From the NCBI GenBank assembly GCA_027605045.1, contig JAQFWX010000087.1, forward strand, positions 86,000-149,999: a stretch of DNA of 64,000 nucleotides, written 5' to 3'. Every line of letters starts with the position of its first letter. The first letter of the stretch is position 1. Of the stretch, positions 34,685-45,557 are shown piece by piece. Under the pieces are notes generated by a model. The model did not search any database. It was not told where the DNA came from and saw nothing but the letters and a program-made list of their open reading frames with translations. The stretch comes from Phallus indusiatus. Its lineage: Eukaryota > Basidiomycota > Agaricomycetes > Phallales > Phallaceae. The translations under genes and the position numbers were made by a program.

Positions 34685-34772
34685 GCATCCGAAACTGGGC
34701 TTTATGTGTTCATTATGATGTGCGGTCAACCCACAAAGCAAGAGTATAGTGCTTACTCTCATCTTCAAGCAT

Positions 34773-35345
34773 GATAGAGCTCAATATTGTTATGCTGTCG
34801 TTTTAATCGATCCTTAAAGCTTGAAACTGCGCAGGAAGGAGCTCAAGGATTTGGGCTTGTTAGCGAGTGGCTCTTCGGGTCCGACATGCCACGGTACCGC
34901 GGCCGCATGGCAAATTCCGAAAGTCCAGACAAAAACAGTGTTCCTGATGTCGATGTCGACAATAATATTAGGTTTCCGAATAAATCAGTTGTTTGTTCTT
35001 CATGATCACGAACGACATTGAAATCATAAATGTGGCTTTACAATTATCTAACGAGAAGTTTACAACGAGATTGCACCTCTCGTTTTATATTTGTATCATG
35101 TTATTTACATTGTGTTGGTTGCTTCGGGCTCTTCCTGGGGCCTGGTTGAGAGCAAATATTGTTGATAACTTTGTTACGCTGATGGCTATACTTTAGCATA
35201 AATGATAATACTCATTATTCAAATGTCCTGATATTACAGGAAACAATGGTGTACGACCCGTCCTCAGATGACAGTGAGTAATGCATTTCTTCTTCTGTGA
35301 ATTACATAGGTATGTAAGCGGGAGACAGAAAAGTGCATAGCAATT
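34773..35345. other. Intergenic between F-box copies 10 and 11
   Basis: No supported gene. Overlapping plus-strand frames at 34787-35196 have no recognisable domain or splice chain. Confidence 0.4.
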
Positions 35346-36967
35346 TTAATCTATCCAGACATGAACACCTTTAGGGAGCAAGGTATCCGCAAGTTCAGAA
35401 TATCTAGCTTTATTACCAGCGTCCGAGTCCTCCATTATCAAATTCTCGGGCCCAATGTTTGAGATAGCGTCCAAGAAAGTTTGCGATAGTATCTCGTCAA
35501 GCCTATCAAAAACGAGAGTTTCAAGTCTCAAATAGGCTAATGGAGAATCCAGCGCTTCCATCTTATTGCAATCCAATAGTGCTAGCGTATGAAGACAAGG
35601 GAAAATGGCGCGGATGTCAGTATCTGACAATGAAGTGAAGATGGACCACGCTGAAAAATGTAATCCTAGATGTGTTAATTTTGGCATAAAACGGATTAAT
35701 TTGATAATCGGGGAATAGTCGAACGGAGTATATGCTTGTCCTATGAGGACAAGTGGGTATACCGGTCCGTAAGGGGGAGGGGGTTCGTATCCGGCAGAAA
35801 TTGAAAACCGACCATCACCGGAAATCGTTATAAACAGATTATTAAGGCTTGCGAATTGAGGAAATGTTCCCGGTGGGATCGTCTCGAAGATGCTGAAGGG
35901 CGTAGTACCTGGGGTATGATATGTAGTGTTTGGAAGTGGGGGAGCGTAGTCCTTATAATGTCTTCGAAACTGAGACAGTCTTGAGGTTCGAATGCAGGCC
36001 GAGAACTTTCGAATATAATGATAGGCTGCCGTACCCTTGGATTCCAATGTAAGTTCTTTGAGGTTGTAGAATTCTGTCGACGATGTGGTCACCGAAGAAG
36101 CACTGGGTGATGATCTCTCACTCTTCTTCGAGATTTTGAGCACTAGAATGCTTAACAAGGGACAATCAGAGAGAAAAACAAGAAGTTGAGATAGATTTGG
36201 TGTGTTGCTCAAATACGAAAGTGTGAGATTTGTTAGCCTGTTAGGCGGAAGCGAAAACCACGGAAGCTGCCATCCATGCATCGCGAGTTCTTGAAGACAG
36301 GAGAAGTCTATTGGCACGTAATCCGTTAATAAAACGGGTTCCGCCCGATCTTCAAGGGAGACTGCGACTATTGTAACGTCAAAACGTTGCAGTCGTAGCG
36401 GTGGGAATTTGAGTTTTTGAAACGCGCGCTGAATAAATTTGATTTCATCCCATTTGATATGAAGAGTTAAGGAACGTAACCAGGAGAAAATGTCGGAGAG
36501 TGTCCATAAAATCAAGATGAAATCGCGAAGACTGTCGAATCGCATTCTTGACCATGTGAGCGCGAGAGGGGCATCTCTGGACCGGCTTAGAAACAAATCC
36601 AAGATCGGACGGGGGTAAGGTAATTTGATATACATCCATAAAATTGGCCATCCTAGGGCACATTCTCTCCAATAACGACAAACAGATGAGATTCTGATGG
36701 CAGTCGCTCCCGGGCATAGAGGATAAGACGAAGTTTGGACGGCTAAAACGAAAATGTTGTAGAGAATATCATGAGTCACCCTGTTTATTGGAAGCTTTGA
36801 GTTGTGGGTATTGCTCAGTCGCAACGCGATAGAGCGGAATTTCTGTTTTGTTTGAGGTTTAAGGTTCGAAGTCATTTCTTCGTCTTTCTTTCTATAATAT
36901 ATGTTATTATACATGACACTTGGGTTTACAGAAGTCAAACGTACTTTTTCGTATCTCCAAGCTCCAT
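35346..36967 (-). CDS. F-box protein, cluster copy 11
   Basis: I place the start at 36967: a short first exon, 36967-36945 (MELGDTK), with a GTACGT donor joins 36891-35346 (KKDEEMT onward) at phase 2 to give 522 residues. The exon is shorter than in the other copies because the usual upstream part is disrupted by a TAG; the sequence before the start still resembles the LLxYL part of the family exon. The F-box is N-R-V-T-H-D-I-L-Y-N-I-F, then I-R-I-S-S-V-C-R-Y-W-R. The body keeps L-P-W-F-S-L-P, L-S-D-C-P-L-L, F-S-I-F-E-T-I-P-P-G-T-F and P-K-L-T-H-L-G-L. An unspliced reading with a longer N-terminus is possible but ignores the conserved intron. Confidence 0.8.
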
Positions 36968-37855
36968 GAGATAAAACAATAGCTTCTATGCTCACTAGGG
37001 GTCGAGGACAGAAGGAAGCTTTGAGCAAGAAAACTGGATGAAAGTGTAAGGTGATTCAAGTAAAAAAAAAAGCCAGCACATGTTCAAACGATCTTTTTAT
37101 CGGCGCCGATGACTTGAGCACCACAAATTGAAATTTTTGATTGTGATTATCGTTCAGTTAGGCTGAGTTAGCGATTGTTTTGGCGACCTGGGCGGCAATG
37201 ACGCGGTATGTAAGCACGCTTATGTAAAGTGGTCCGTGCATCTCGCCGTCCAACACCGTTTTGCAGAGCTCAAAATGTTCGTTGTTTTGTCAACGAACTA
37301 TCGTCGAGGCTTCCTATTCGCATAACATCGCATCAAGACAATACCTTGAGCCTTAAACTTTTTCCGCCAGTCCATATTGTTCTTCTGGCAACCCATAAGG
37401 TCGCAAAAAGGATTAGTGTCCCTGCCAAGGTCTGTTCAGCTTCTAGGTTGTCTTTGGCCGCTGACAACATACATACATAGTATATTTGCAGAATGTTATG
37501 ATCTTGGAAACATTTATTCCTTCAAATCATGTTTCCCTTTCGCAGTTTATACCTAGTGTTATCGAGGAGAACTTCCCGGTGGGTGCATGTGCATGTGCCT
37601 GTTCCATCGGAGATGGCTTTCGATTCGATCGCTTCACCGGAGATTTCTTGGCTTTGCTGCTACCCTTGGAGTCATTTGACATCCGCTCGCATCCTTATTG
37701 GCTTGTGGATGGCATCAATGGCAGTAACCCTGACTTCATTTGAAACAGCGCAACATATAAAGCATGGTGTTGTACATAGTTTTGGATCCTGATCAAAGTC
37801 GTCTCCTCTTGCTTTTAGTCTCATCTCGCGTTTAATCAGTCTTTTATTGAATATC
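36968..37855. other. Divergent promoter region
   Basis: This lies between F-box copy 11 (minus) and the surface-protein gene (plus). Frames at 37229-37935 on both strands show nothing recognisable. Confidence 0.45.
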
Positions 37856-38704
37856 ATGCGCTCCTTTGAAAAATTGTCCTTACTCCTCCTCTCGTTTGCC
37901 ATCGTTGGAGAATGTGAGTTTGTCGTTTCAATCATCCCTAGTATATCTCACAGTTTACATAGATGTTCACGCTCAAACTACCTCCGCTATCTATGTCCCA
38001 TCTGTTTCAGATACAGGAGGATTGGACGACGGTGATTTCCTTCTGGCCTCGGTCATAGGTACTCAAAATGGCGTTACTGTGTATCAAATTGTCCTTGGAT
38101 CAACTGACGACGACGGTCCTGCACCAACCTGTATGTGAAACATCCTCCTCACCATTGCATTCCAACTGACACCGTTTTTTTTCCTCTTTAAGTAACGTTG
38201 TCCGAAGGTCCTTCCACTGCACGCTTGTTTGGCTCTTTCGTTGACAGTGGAGTCACTGCCAGTGTCGACATCCAATGCAATATCAACGGGGACACGTCAA
38301 GTTGCGCAGAAACGGATATTGAGGCGTTTGGAACGATATCTTCGTCTTCCTCAGTTTCTGCTTTCACTGAATCGGTTTCTTTGGTTCCCGTAACTCTGGT
38401 CACCGTATTTCCTGGGGCATCCGTGACCACTAGTGCAGGCCAACCCACTTCCTCCCCGACGGGGTCATCCGATTCCACTGGAAACTCTACACCATCATCT
38501 TCTGGAGGCTCTTCAGGAAATCCTTCCGTGCCCGCTCCCTCTAGCGGATCGTCTCCCGCTCCGGTCCCATCCCCAACCGGCTCGACGAACTCATCGTCGC
38601 CGTCTCCCACTAAGCTGAATCCTCCCCCCAATTCTGCGAATTCTCGTATCACGTCCGCTTTTCTGCTTGTCCTTCCCCTTGTTGTACTTCCCATGTTATT
38701 CTAA
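37856..38704 (+). CDS. GPI-anchored-type Ser-rich surface protein
   Basis: Three exons, 37856-37913, 37963-38130 and 38193-38704, join in frame to 245 residues. A signal peptide (MRSFEKLSLLLLSFAIVGE) precedes a compact domain of about 120 residues containing two cysteines near D-I-Q-C-N and S-S-C-A-E. A stretch of about 70 residues follows that is almost wholly Ser, Pro, Thr, Gly and Asn. The C-terminus is hydrophobic (FLLVLPLVVLPMLF) after S-A-N-S-R, the pattern of a GPI attachment signal. It is probably an O-glycosylated cell-wall or membrane-anchored protein. I do not recognise the globular part. Confidence 0.8.
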
Positions 38705-39656
38705 AAAAGGCAGTCAGTCAGCATTTGCCGTTATGTATGTAACGCCCTTTTCTCCGAATATTTTGTTCGTATTTTTGGGAACGCGGATTTTATACATTAT
38801 TTGCTATCTCTTGTTTTCTGATTTAATATCATCAAATGTAATGGGATAAACAATATTGTCAAGCAACGTCTTTAAGACGACCGTCTTTTTTTTCTTCTCT
38901 TCATCAACGCTTATAATTTGCCCAGCCAATCAAAGACCCGGCCATTAGCCGGTGTTTCCCCGATGGCCGAGAAAAGCGCGCACCGCATTTTAAGCTTATT
39001 CCGAGTCGACGTTGACGTTACTCCCGTAATGTGCTGCCCAGATGCTACGGTTTGACTGAACATTGAGGGTACGTATCACTGATAATTTGTGTATCTTGCT
39101 CAGCAACTTTCTACCTTTGAAACCGCGGTTTTCTTAGATCTTTGGATGATACGCGTCATTTGCCGGGCAGATCAATTGCAGTACTGTACTACAAAGTATG
39201 ATATCGATTTCCTATGCGACACCAGAGTAACCCCGCCGGAAAATAGAACCCTAATACTTTCGGACTTGTCAAAGTGATATTTACAATTCATTTTCCATTT
39301 AGTTCTTGCATGTGGCCAGCCAGGAGCGTTGCCACCCTCTGTTGGTACCGAGGTGTGTAGAAGTTGATAATCATAGCGCAGCGGTATTACTGATTCCTTC
39401 TCAGCAACTTCTCAGCGTCTCAAAATGTTCAAATTAATCTAATATTCTTTTTCAACGATCCAAATATTAGTGCAACTTAGTCATCATTGAACCTGAGCAG
39501 TAAACAATGGACAGTGGTCAACGTCCCTGACTTTCTCCTTTGTCCTTTCAAAAAAGAGTCTGGACTGTCACAAGTATTTACATAATTAAGTGGACATGCA
39601 CCGTTTAAGGAGGAATTTTCCAACTCTTAACCTCTCCATTTCAACGTCTATTCGCG
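38705..39656. other. Intergenic
   Basis: Nearly 1 kb with no supported gene. The short plus-strand frames at 38667-38849 and 39089-39277 have no recognisable content. Confidence 0.4.
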
Positions 39657-40160
39657 ATGCCACTCCCGTCGAAAAAGCCACTTTCATTAACCGAGGAGAT
39701 TGAAGAAGGCGCAGCCAGTCTCAAAATAACTTGGTTTAAAATCCAAGGGGTCATCGAAGAGCTGAAATACGCCTCCGTGAATCATCCAGATGAGGACGTC
39801 CGGAAACTTACAGATTGGATGTCATATCAGTTTACACTGTAAGTGTGATACATATGAAATTGAGTATCCTTCCTGTGCTGAACTCAGGTCTTTAACCTAC
39901 TATTTAGGTTCGGAAAGGAAGTGAAAGAGACCGTTGAGAGGAAAGAAAAAGTGTTGAAACGATGGAAATTGGGGGGAGATTTATGCCTAGGACCGATTCC
40001 TCGTCTGTTCACCATGACAAAAGAATATAACGGGATAACTGCACTTCAAGCAAATAAGACAATAAACTCGATCATGGGACAATATAGAGTGAGTTCTTCG
40101 TACACTCATACAGATGCCACGACGTCGATGCTTATATTTCATTTAGCTCTTGTTCTATAA
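39657..40160 (+). CDS. Hypothetical protein
   Basis: Exons 39657-39838 (MPLPSKKPLSLTEEIEEGAA...) and 39908-40088 join cleanly at phase 2 (GTAAGT donor, TTTAG acceptor), giving 121 residues of Lys/Glu-rich, probably helical protein with the segment L-G-G-D-L-C-L-G-P-I-P-R-L-F. After Q-Y-R at 40088 there are two choices. The frame can read on to a stop at 40160, or splice at GTGAGT to an exon near 40242. I cannot decide between them. The family is not recognised. The region downstream to 40450 includes a hydrophobic frame (F-D-A-L-I-F-G-G-L-L-I-L-L-L) that might belong to a longer version of this gene. Confidence 0.45.
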
Positions 40161-40850
40161 TAAGGATTTTACTTATCCTTTTGGGCGAGTATAAACAACC
40201 CTGGGAGTGATTTTAATTGATCATCTGAAGCCGTGACTTATAGAGACATGCAAGCGTGGCGTCAACAAGAGATTTTTCGTGGCGAAGGAGCGACCATAGT
40301 TGACTCGTCTCAAGCGTACGTGAATAAATATTAGTGGTTTTCAAGTCCTTTTCATTGAAGTACTTTCTCAGTCTTTGATGCCCTTATCTTCGGGGGATTG
40401 TTAATATTACTGTTGCGAATACTGGTAAGACTGCTTTTACCACTGTTAACCTACGCCTTCCTGACTGTATACCCAATACTAAAGAGGTCTATATCGCTTT
40501 TATGCCAATGAGAATTGTGATGCAAATGCACTTTGGTGGTCTATTCACTCAACGGGAGCAGATTCTATGTAATCGCTGCCGCTCACCAAACCATCAATCA
40601 TCTCGTCTTCTTTCGAAGGTCTTTCAGTCACTTCAGTACCTTCCCGCACAAGTAATATCTCTTTCTGTGGTGTAACTTTATTTTCAGAACCATAACTTAA
40701 CAATACAAGTTCAAGAGACATCCGGCGGCGTTCGCCGTTAATGTTAGTGAAGAGAGTTTGTTTTTCTCTAAAAATATATATATTTAAAGATCATTTTAAA
40801 TTCATTCATTCGTACATATTGCCTGGAAGATCAATAAACGGATAGAAAAA
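40161..40850. other. Intergenic or undecided 3' exons
   Basis: Two open stretches, a hydrophobic one near 40370-40440 and one of about 90 codons near 40400-40675 in another frame, have no good start or splice links. They may be exons of the hypothetical gene upstream or chance. Confidence 0.3.
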
Positions 40851-43537
40851 CTAGTTGCTCTTAACAGCATTCACAACCCGATTCCATGTACGCTTTTTAA
40901 AGCCTCCACCTCTATCAATAATACCCTGAATTCGGACTCTTTCTTCTTCCTCAACTTCTTCATCTGTTCCAAAGCCTCCAATTTCATACCATCCAACCGC
41001 CAACATACCCAAAACAGCGCTCAGGACACAGCCAGCCATAGCGCCGATACCTTTTGGAAGCCACCCTAACTTTTGCGGGAAGGGACCGACGGTAAGTCCC
41101 GAAAAGTCGGTTGTAGAATTGTGGCCGGCGGCATTTCCGGAAGCTGGTAGACCCTGGGCGAGACATTGAGATTGAACGTCCGATGGAGGTGTGATTGTGG
41201 CTTGAGCTTGTATGGGAGCTTCTAGTAAGGTTACGGCTAACCCGGCTGACAAGTGCCAGCTTGGTTTTTGTGAAGACTGATTTAGAACATGTCAAAAATA
41301 GGAAGGATTATTGAAAGAACCTACTCAATGTGACCTGGTAAAATAGAGATAGGGAGAGAGATAAGATTAGATTGATTGCGACGCGTATCATTTTACTGTC
41401 GCTTACAATGGAAGAACCATGCGCCTGGATTATCGGATGCAAATCTTAAGAATACGGCACCGGTCGCAGGTACTTGTACCGTGTCCCTACGTAAAGGATT
41501 GGAGTTGGGATTAGGAGGACTTGACTCCCCAACCGTTGGCTGTGGTGGATTTATCGTCGGGTCGTCTGAAGTGACGTCGAACGACTTATAGACGAGCTGG
41601 AACTTGTGACCATGCAAGTGGCTAAAATAGTTTTGAGTAAGTGGGAAGATAATGCAAAAACTAAAACACTGAAGGAATTGTCTTCTTACAATGGATGTTT
41701 GCCAGCGTCCCAATTGAATAGTCGGATCTCAACCACCTCGTTGTGATTTAATACAAAGGACTGCGGTCCGTATATGGCAACGTCGGAACTCAAGTCACCC
41801 ATAGTGAGTTCCGTCAAAATACTCGGCACAAGTGGGGAGTTGTACGTAACATTATTGAACATGGCACTGAATTAAATCGGCAAATCGATAATCAGCTCTG
41901 ACAGAATTTTGTTGTCGCAAAACTTGTTTAAAGTCATGTGCATACCGGTTGATGCCGTTACTCATGGTTGCGAAGAAGACGTTGAGTTCGATAACTTGGT
42001 CAGGCGGAGGAAGCTCTTCTTGAACCATGAATGGCACCAATGCAGTGTCGTTGAGATCTGGGTACACCTTAACAATGATTGAATGTAAAGTGCCGTAATG
42101 AGAAAAGATAAAACGACATTCTTACGTCGACTGTTCCGGGCTTCGCGAGAGGTGCAGAAGAAGAATATGTGATACTCGATGTAAGATTAGTTTGTAGCGT
42201 TGGAGGAACGACATCAAACATAGTAGTACTAGTTAACAGGAGCCAAAAATTAGGGGTATATCGAGACAAATCAGTCTGTCGACTTACTCCATATCTGCAT
42301 GAATGACCCAATTCCGCACGTCCGAACCGGTGTCATTGCGGGCGGTGACTAAGATGGAATATCTCTGGGCCACAGCAATTGAAACTTGATCAATCGGGAA
42401 CTCTTCGATATCGGTCTAACATTGTTGTCAGCACTTTGCCGGTTACCAAACACGGATAAAGACTAACACCATCGACTTCAATCAGTGTCATATCATGGCC
42501 TTCGATACGGAAGAAGAACGCGCTGAATGCACTTGTGTTGATAAGCCTGAGACGATACGTTTTTCCAGATTGAAACGGAAGCGTCGCATTCTCGTTGAAA
42601 CCGACATTCGGATCCGGTGGGGATGAAGAAGGAATAGGTGGGAGGTACGTTCCATTTTGAGTGAAATAGATCAAACCAGAATCTTAATCATCGATATGAA
42701 TGGAATATAATAAAGCTAAAAGTAAAATACGAACCCGGAATTGGTTCCGCACCACCTGGGTTCGCCTGACTTAAGAATTGACTGATAAGAGCGGAATGTT
42801 GGTCATGGTACCTTTACGAAAAGGTCAGGTGACGTCATGAGAATAAAAGGATGAAGATGAGAAGTATGAGTCGGACGATAAGTGAACGGGACAAAGTACA
42901 AGACGATAAAAGAAAAGAAGGCAGATCACTGACCAATCGCCTATAACAACTGTGAATTCTGCGTCATATTTACTTGCATAAACTTCTCCGCCGGGATTTT
43001 CGTTATGGATAAGGTATGGAGCACGCAGTCCATCGACATATTGTCCCTTGAATGTACCAGTCAATCCACAAGGGTAATCGGGAGCAAGAGGATATATTAC
43101 GTACCAAAGAATGAGCATGAACCCAATATGAACCCCATTGATTCCATTGATGAACGGGTAATACGTATGTGAAACTTTCACCTGGGGGTATTCCGCTGCC
43201 CGAAAGATTGAAGTCAGAAAAGCCGCCAAGACCAAAATCGCCACGAAGGGTTTTACCATTGTGTGACTCCTACCGCGCCATCGCCCCATCCAGTGCCATT
43301 GAAAGCCATACCGTGATGATGCAAACTTGTAGGTTGATCGATTCCGTTCAAGGCATGAACAATCAAGGTGTCGTTTGAGCCGATTTCCAACGGTGGTGGA
43401 GGCCAGGTTCCATTGACTCCGATGACTCGGCGTTCAAACAGACCGTCAGGATTGGCATTGACATAAGTGATGTTCCACCAGTGCTCGACAGTAACGGCAC
43501 TGGCTAAGGGAAGGAAGAGGAGATGGAGAGGCAACAT
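40851..43537 (-). CDS. FET3: Multicopper ferroxidase, Fet3 type
   Basis: Roughly a dozen short exons encode an enzyme of about 600 residues that oxidises Fe(II) at the plasma membrane for uptake by Ftr1. The start (MLPLHLLFLPLASAVTVEHW) is a signal peptide. The copper ligand motifs come in order: H-H-H-G near residue 74, W-V-H-A-H-S, H-L-H-G-H-K-F, and after splicing H-C-H-I-D-W-H. The middle has G-Q-Y-V-D-G-L-R-A-P and Y-D-A-E-F-T-V-V-I-G-D-W. The C-terminus has a membrane segment (GIGAMAGCVLSAVLGMLAVGW) and a basic cytosolic tail, which separates Fet3 from secreted laccases. It is divergent from the iron permease at 44009, and the shared promoter holds four ATCAGATA sites. Confidence 0.92.
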
Positions 43538-43614
43538 TGGGGGGTTGGGGGATGGGGAGAAAACGGGTTGAGGAAGCTCAGACGATTGTTTTTTCTTATT
43601 GCTTTTTCAATCTA

Positions 43615-43623
43615 ATCAGATAA
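43615..43623 (+). promoter_or_regulatory. Iron GATA-factor site 1
   Basis: A perfect ATCAGATAA, fitting the ATCWGATAA site of fungal iron-responsive GATA repressors (Urbs1/SreA/SRE family). It lies 78 bp upstream of the ferroxidase start. Confidence 0.7.
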
Positions 43624-43650
43624 ATTTAAATCTCCGGTGGGCGTAATTTT

Positions 43651-43659
43651 ATCAGATAG
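43651..43659 (+). promoter_or_regulatory. Iron GATA-factor site 2
   Basis: ATCAGATAG, one base from the ATCWGATAA consensus, in the Fet3/Ftr1 shared promoter. Confidence 0.6.
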
Positions 43660-43883
43660 CGGAGTGTGAACGAAAAGAGCACCACGCATGTGCATCGTAC
43701 GTTAGCGTGGGTTGTCCCTGGATCACGGGGTAAGCTTATCACCCCAAAAACTTTTAAAGAACAAGCAATTATTACGAGCTGATTTACTTTTACGCAAAAT
43801 CGGATTCTTGGTCATGTCGGGAAGGTTCGGTCGTCGGTTGGTCGGAGTGTGAAAAGAAAAAATTTTTTTATCTCTGACATCTT

Positions 43884-43892
43884 ATCAGATAT
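43884..43892 (+). promoter_or_regulatory. Iron GATA-factor site 3
   Basis: ATCAGATAT, immediately followed by an overlapping ATCAGATGA at 43891. It lies about 120 bp upstream of the permease start. Confidence 0.55.
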
Positions 43893-43936
43893 CAGATGAC
43901 TACCCTTTTTTGGATGCTTACGTTACCCAGCGGTTT

Positions 43937-43945
43937 ATCAGATAA
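43937..43945 (+). promoter_or_regulatory. Iron GATA-factor site 4
   Basis: A perfect ATCAGATAA 64 bp upstream of the permease start. Confidence 0.7.
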
Positions 43946-44008
43946 GGAGAGCCTCTTTAGTCGACTTTCCGTACGTTTGTTTTTCACCCCATTTTCATTT
44001 CAGGCCCC

Positions 44009-45557
44009 ATGGCTCGCAATCTGTTCAGTATTCCCATTTTCTTCATCGTCTTTCGAGAAACTCTCGAGGCCGCTATTATCGTCTCTGTTCTCTTGGGTCT
44101 TGTCGAGCAGATTGTCAGTAAGGATACTGCTCCAGCCCGATCTCAGGCCGTAGTAGTAGAGTCCCCCCCTACGCCCTCCGATGAAAAAAACGATGATATT
44201 AAGGAGAATGGTTCCAGCCCTACTGCCTCCGTCAACGAGGATGAGTCTCTTCGCGTCAAACGATTGATTAAAAAGTTGCGATGGCAGGCGAGTAATACAA
44301 AGCAAAACACCCTCGATCTCAGCAAAGCTGACCAAAATGTTTTACAGATTTTTCTTGGTGCTATTTCCGGTTTTGCAATTGCACTTGCTATTGGTGCCGC
44401 TTTCATTGCTGTATGGTTCACACAAGCCGCCGATCTCTGGTCCAAAAGTGAGGACCTTTGGGAGGGCGTCTTCAGTCTTATCGCGTATGTTCCTATTCAT
44501 GTGGATTTAGATCTAGAAACTAAGAATGTATCGTCAGCTGTATCATCATTTTCATCATGGGAATTACTATGCTTAAAATGGACCGCGCCAAAGCCAAATG
44601 GAAGGTCAAGCTGCAAAACGCCTTTGAAGGAAAACGTAAGTATTACTATATCTCATCAGACGACCTGTGTGATAAACTCACTTATTAGGTGTCGATGGTA
44701 AAACGTTGACGGGAAAATGGGTCCTTTTCTTCCTTCCATTCATCACGGTTCTGCGAGAGGGTATGGAAGCCGTAGTGTTTGTCGGAGGTGTGTCCCTGGG
44801 TCAACCAGCCACCGCGATTCCTATCGCCGCGATCGTTGGTATCATCTGCGGTTTAATCATCGGATACTTTATCTATGCTTTTGCTTCCCGAACAAGTAAG
44901 TACCCTATCCGATTCATTGGAAGGATGGTGGATTGAATACTTGAGACAGGCTTGACGGTCTTTCTGGTCGTGATGACGAACTTCTTGCTTTTGATTGGTT
45001 CGGGATTGTTCTCCAAGGCCGTCGGAAACTTCCAGACGCATGCTTTCATAAAACTGTTAGTCAATTATTGTTGCGCGTTTCATATAAGCATTGACTTTTT
45101 CTGAATAAGTGTGGGATCCGATGTCGATGACACGGGAGGAGACGGACCAGGTTCCTACGAAGTCGATGGGAGCGTCTGGCATTTAGATTGCTGCAATCCG
45201 GAAAATAACCTCGACGGTCAGGGGTGGAGCATCTTTAACGCACTGGTTAGTCGACCGCTTCTTTCAAGTTTGTCCGAAGTAACGCCAAAACTTACATACC
45301 TAAACCAGTTTGGTTGGACAAACAACGCCACCATTGGAACCGTTTTGTCATATGTTTTTTACTGGGTAGCCGTTATAGTTACTGTGGTTTATTTGAAATG
45401 GAAAGAGGTATCTGACATTTGCTTCTGCTGTCGAATAAGCGTTGTTGTTTTACCTATCATCCTCTAGGGTCGCACTACTTTCTTCGGAAAAGAATCGAAA
45501 CTCGCAAAAGAGAGACGTCTCCGACGCGAAGCTAGAAGCCAGCCAGTAGAGGTTTGA
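44009..45557 (+). CDS. FTR1: High-affinity iron permease, Ftr1 type
   Basis: About seven exons. The protein starts MARNLFSIPIFFIVF and carries the first iron-transport motif R-E-T-L-E in the first membrane helix. A charged cytosolic loop of about 80 residues follows, longer than usual and rich in Ser, Glu and Asp. The helix containing G-A-I-S-G-F-A-I-A-L-A comes next, then the second motif R-E-G-M-E in V-L-R-E-G-M-E-A-V-V-F-V-G-G-V. Further helices include L-T-V-F-L-V-V-M-T-N-F-L-L-L-I-G and T-V-L-S-Y-V-F-Y-W-V-A-V-I-V. It should import Fe(III) produced by the adjacent ferroxidase as one plasma-membrane complex. The tail is basic. The 471-bp divergent promoter suggests joint iron-dependent control. 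Confidence 0.92.

Larger units (their letters stand above)
32576..34772 (-). pseudogene. F-box protein, cluster copy 10, split by a hAT-like element
   Basis: A long open stretch ending at 32576 encodes the F-box (N-P-D-L-L-F-N-I-F, then D-I-S-R-V-C-R-Y-W-R) and the LRR-like body (L-P-W-S-V, L-S-H-C-P-C-L, P-K-I-T-R-L-D-L-I-Y-S-A). Its 5' end is interrupted at 34130 by a 546-bp element. Beyond the element, 34694-34677 continues the same frame once one target-site copy is discounted. A candidate first exon, 34772-34757 (MLEDE), has a GTAAGC donor and joins it in phase. The insertion adds 554 bp, so the frame is broken. The first internal ATG (33979) lies after the F-box, so any product would lack it. 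Copy 8 is the nearest relative by eye. Confidence 0.75.

Noticed and set aside
38188..38694. Minus-strand frame of 168 codons
   Set aside because: It is the antisense of the Ser-rich exon of the GPI-type surface protein, which has a signal peptide and anchor on the plus strand.
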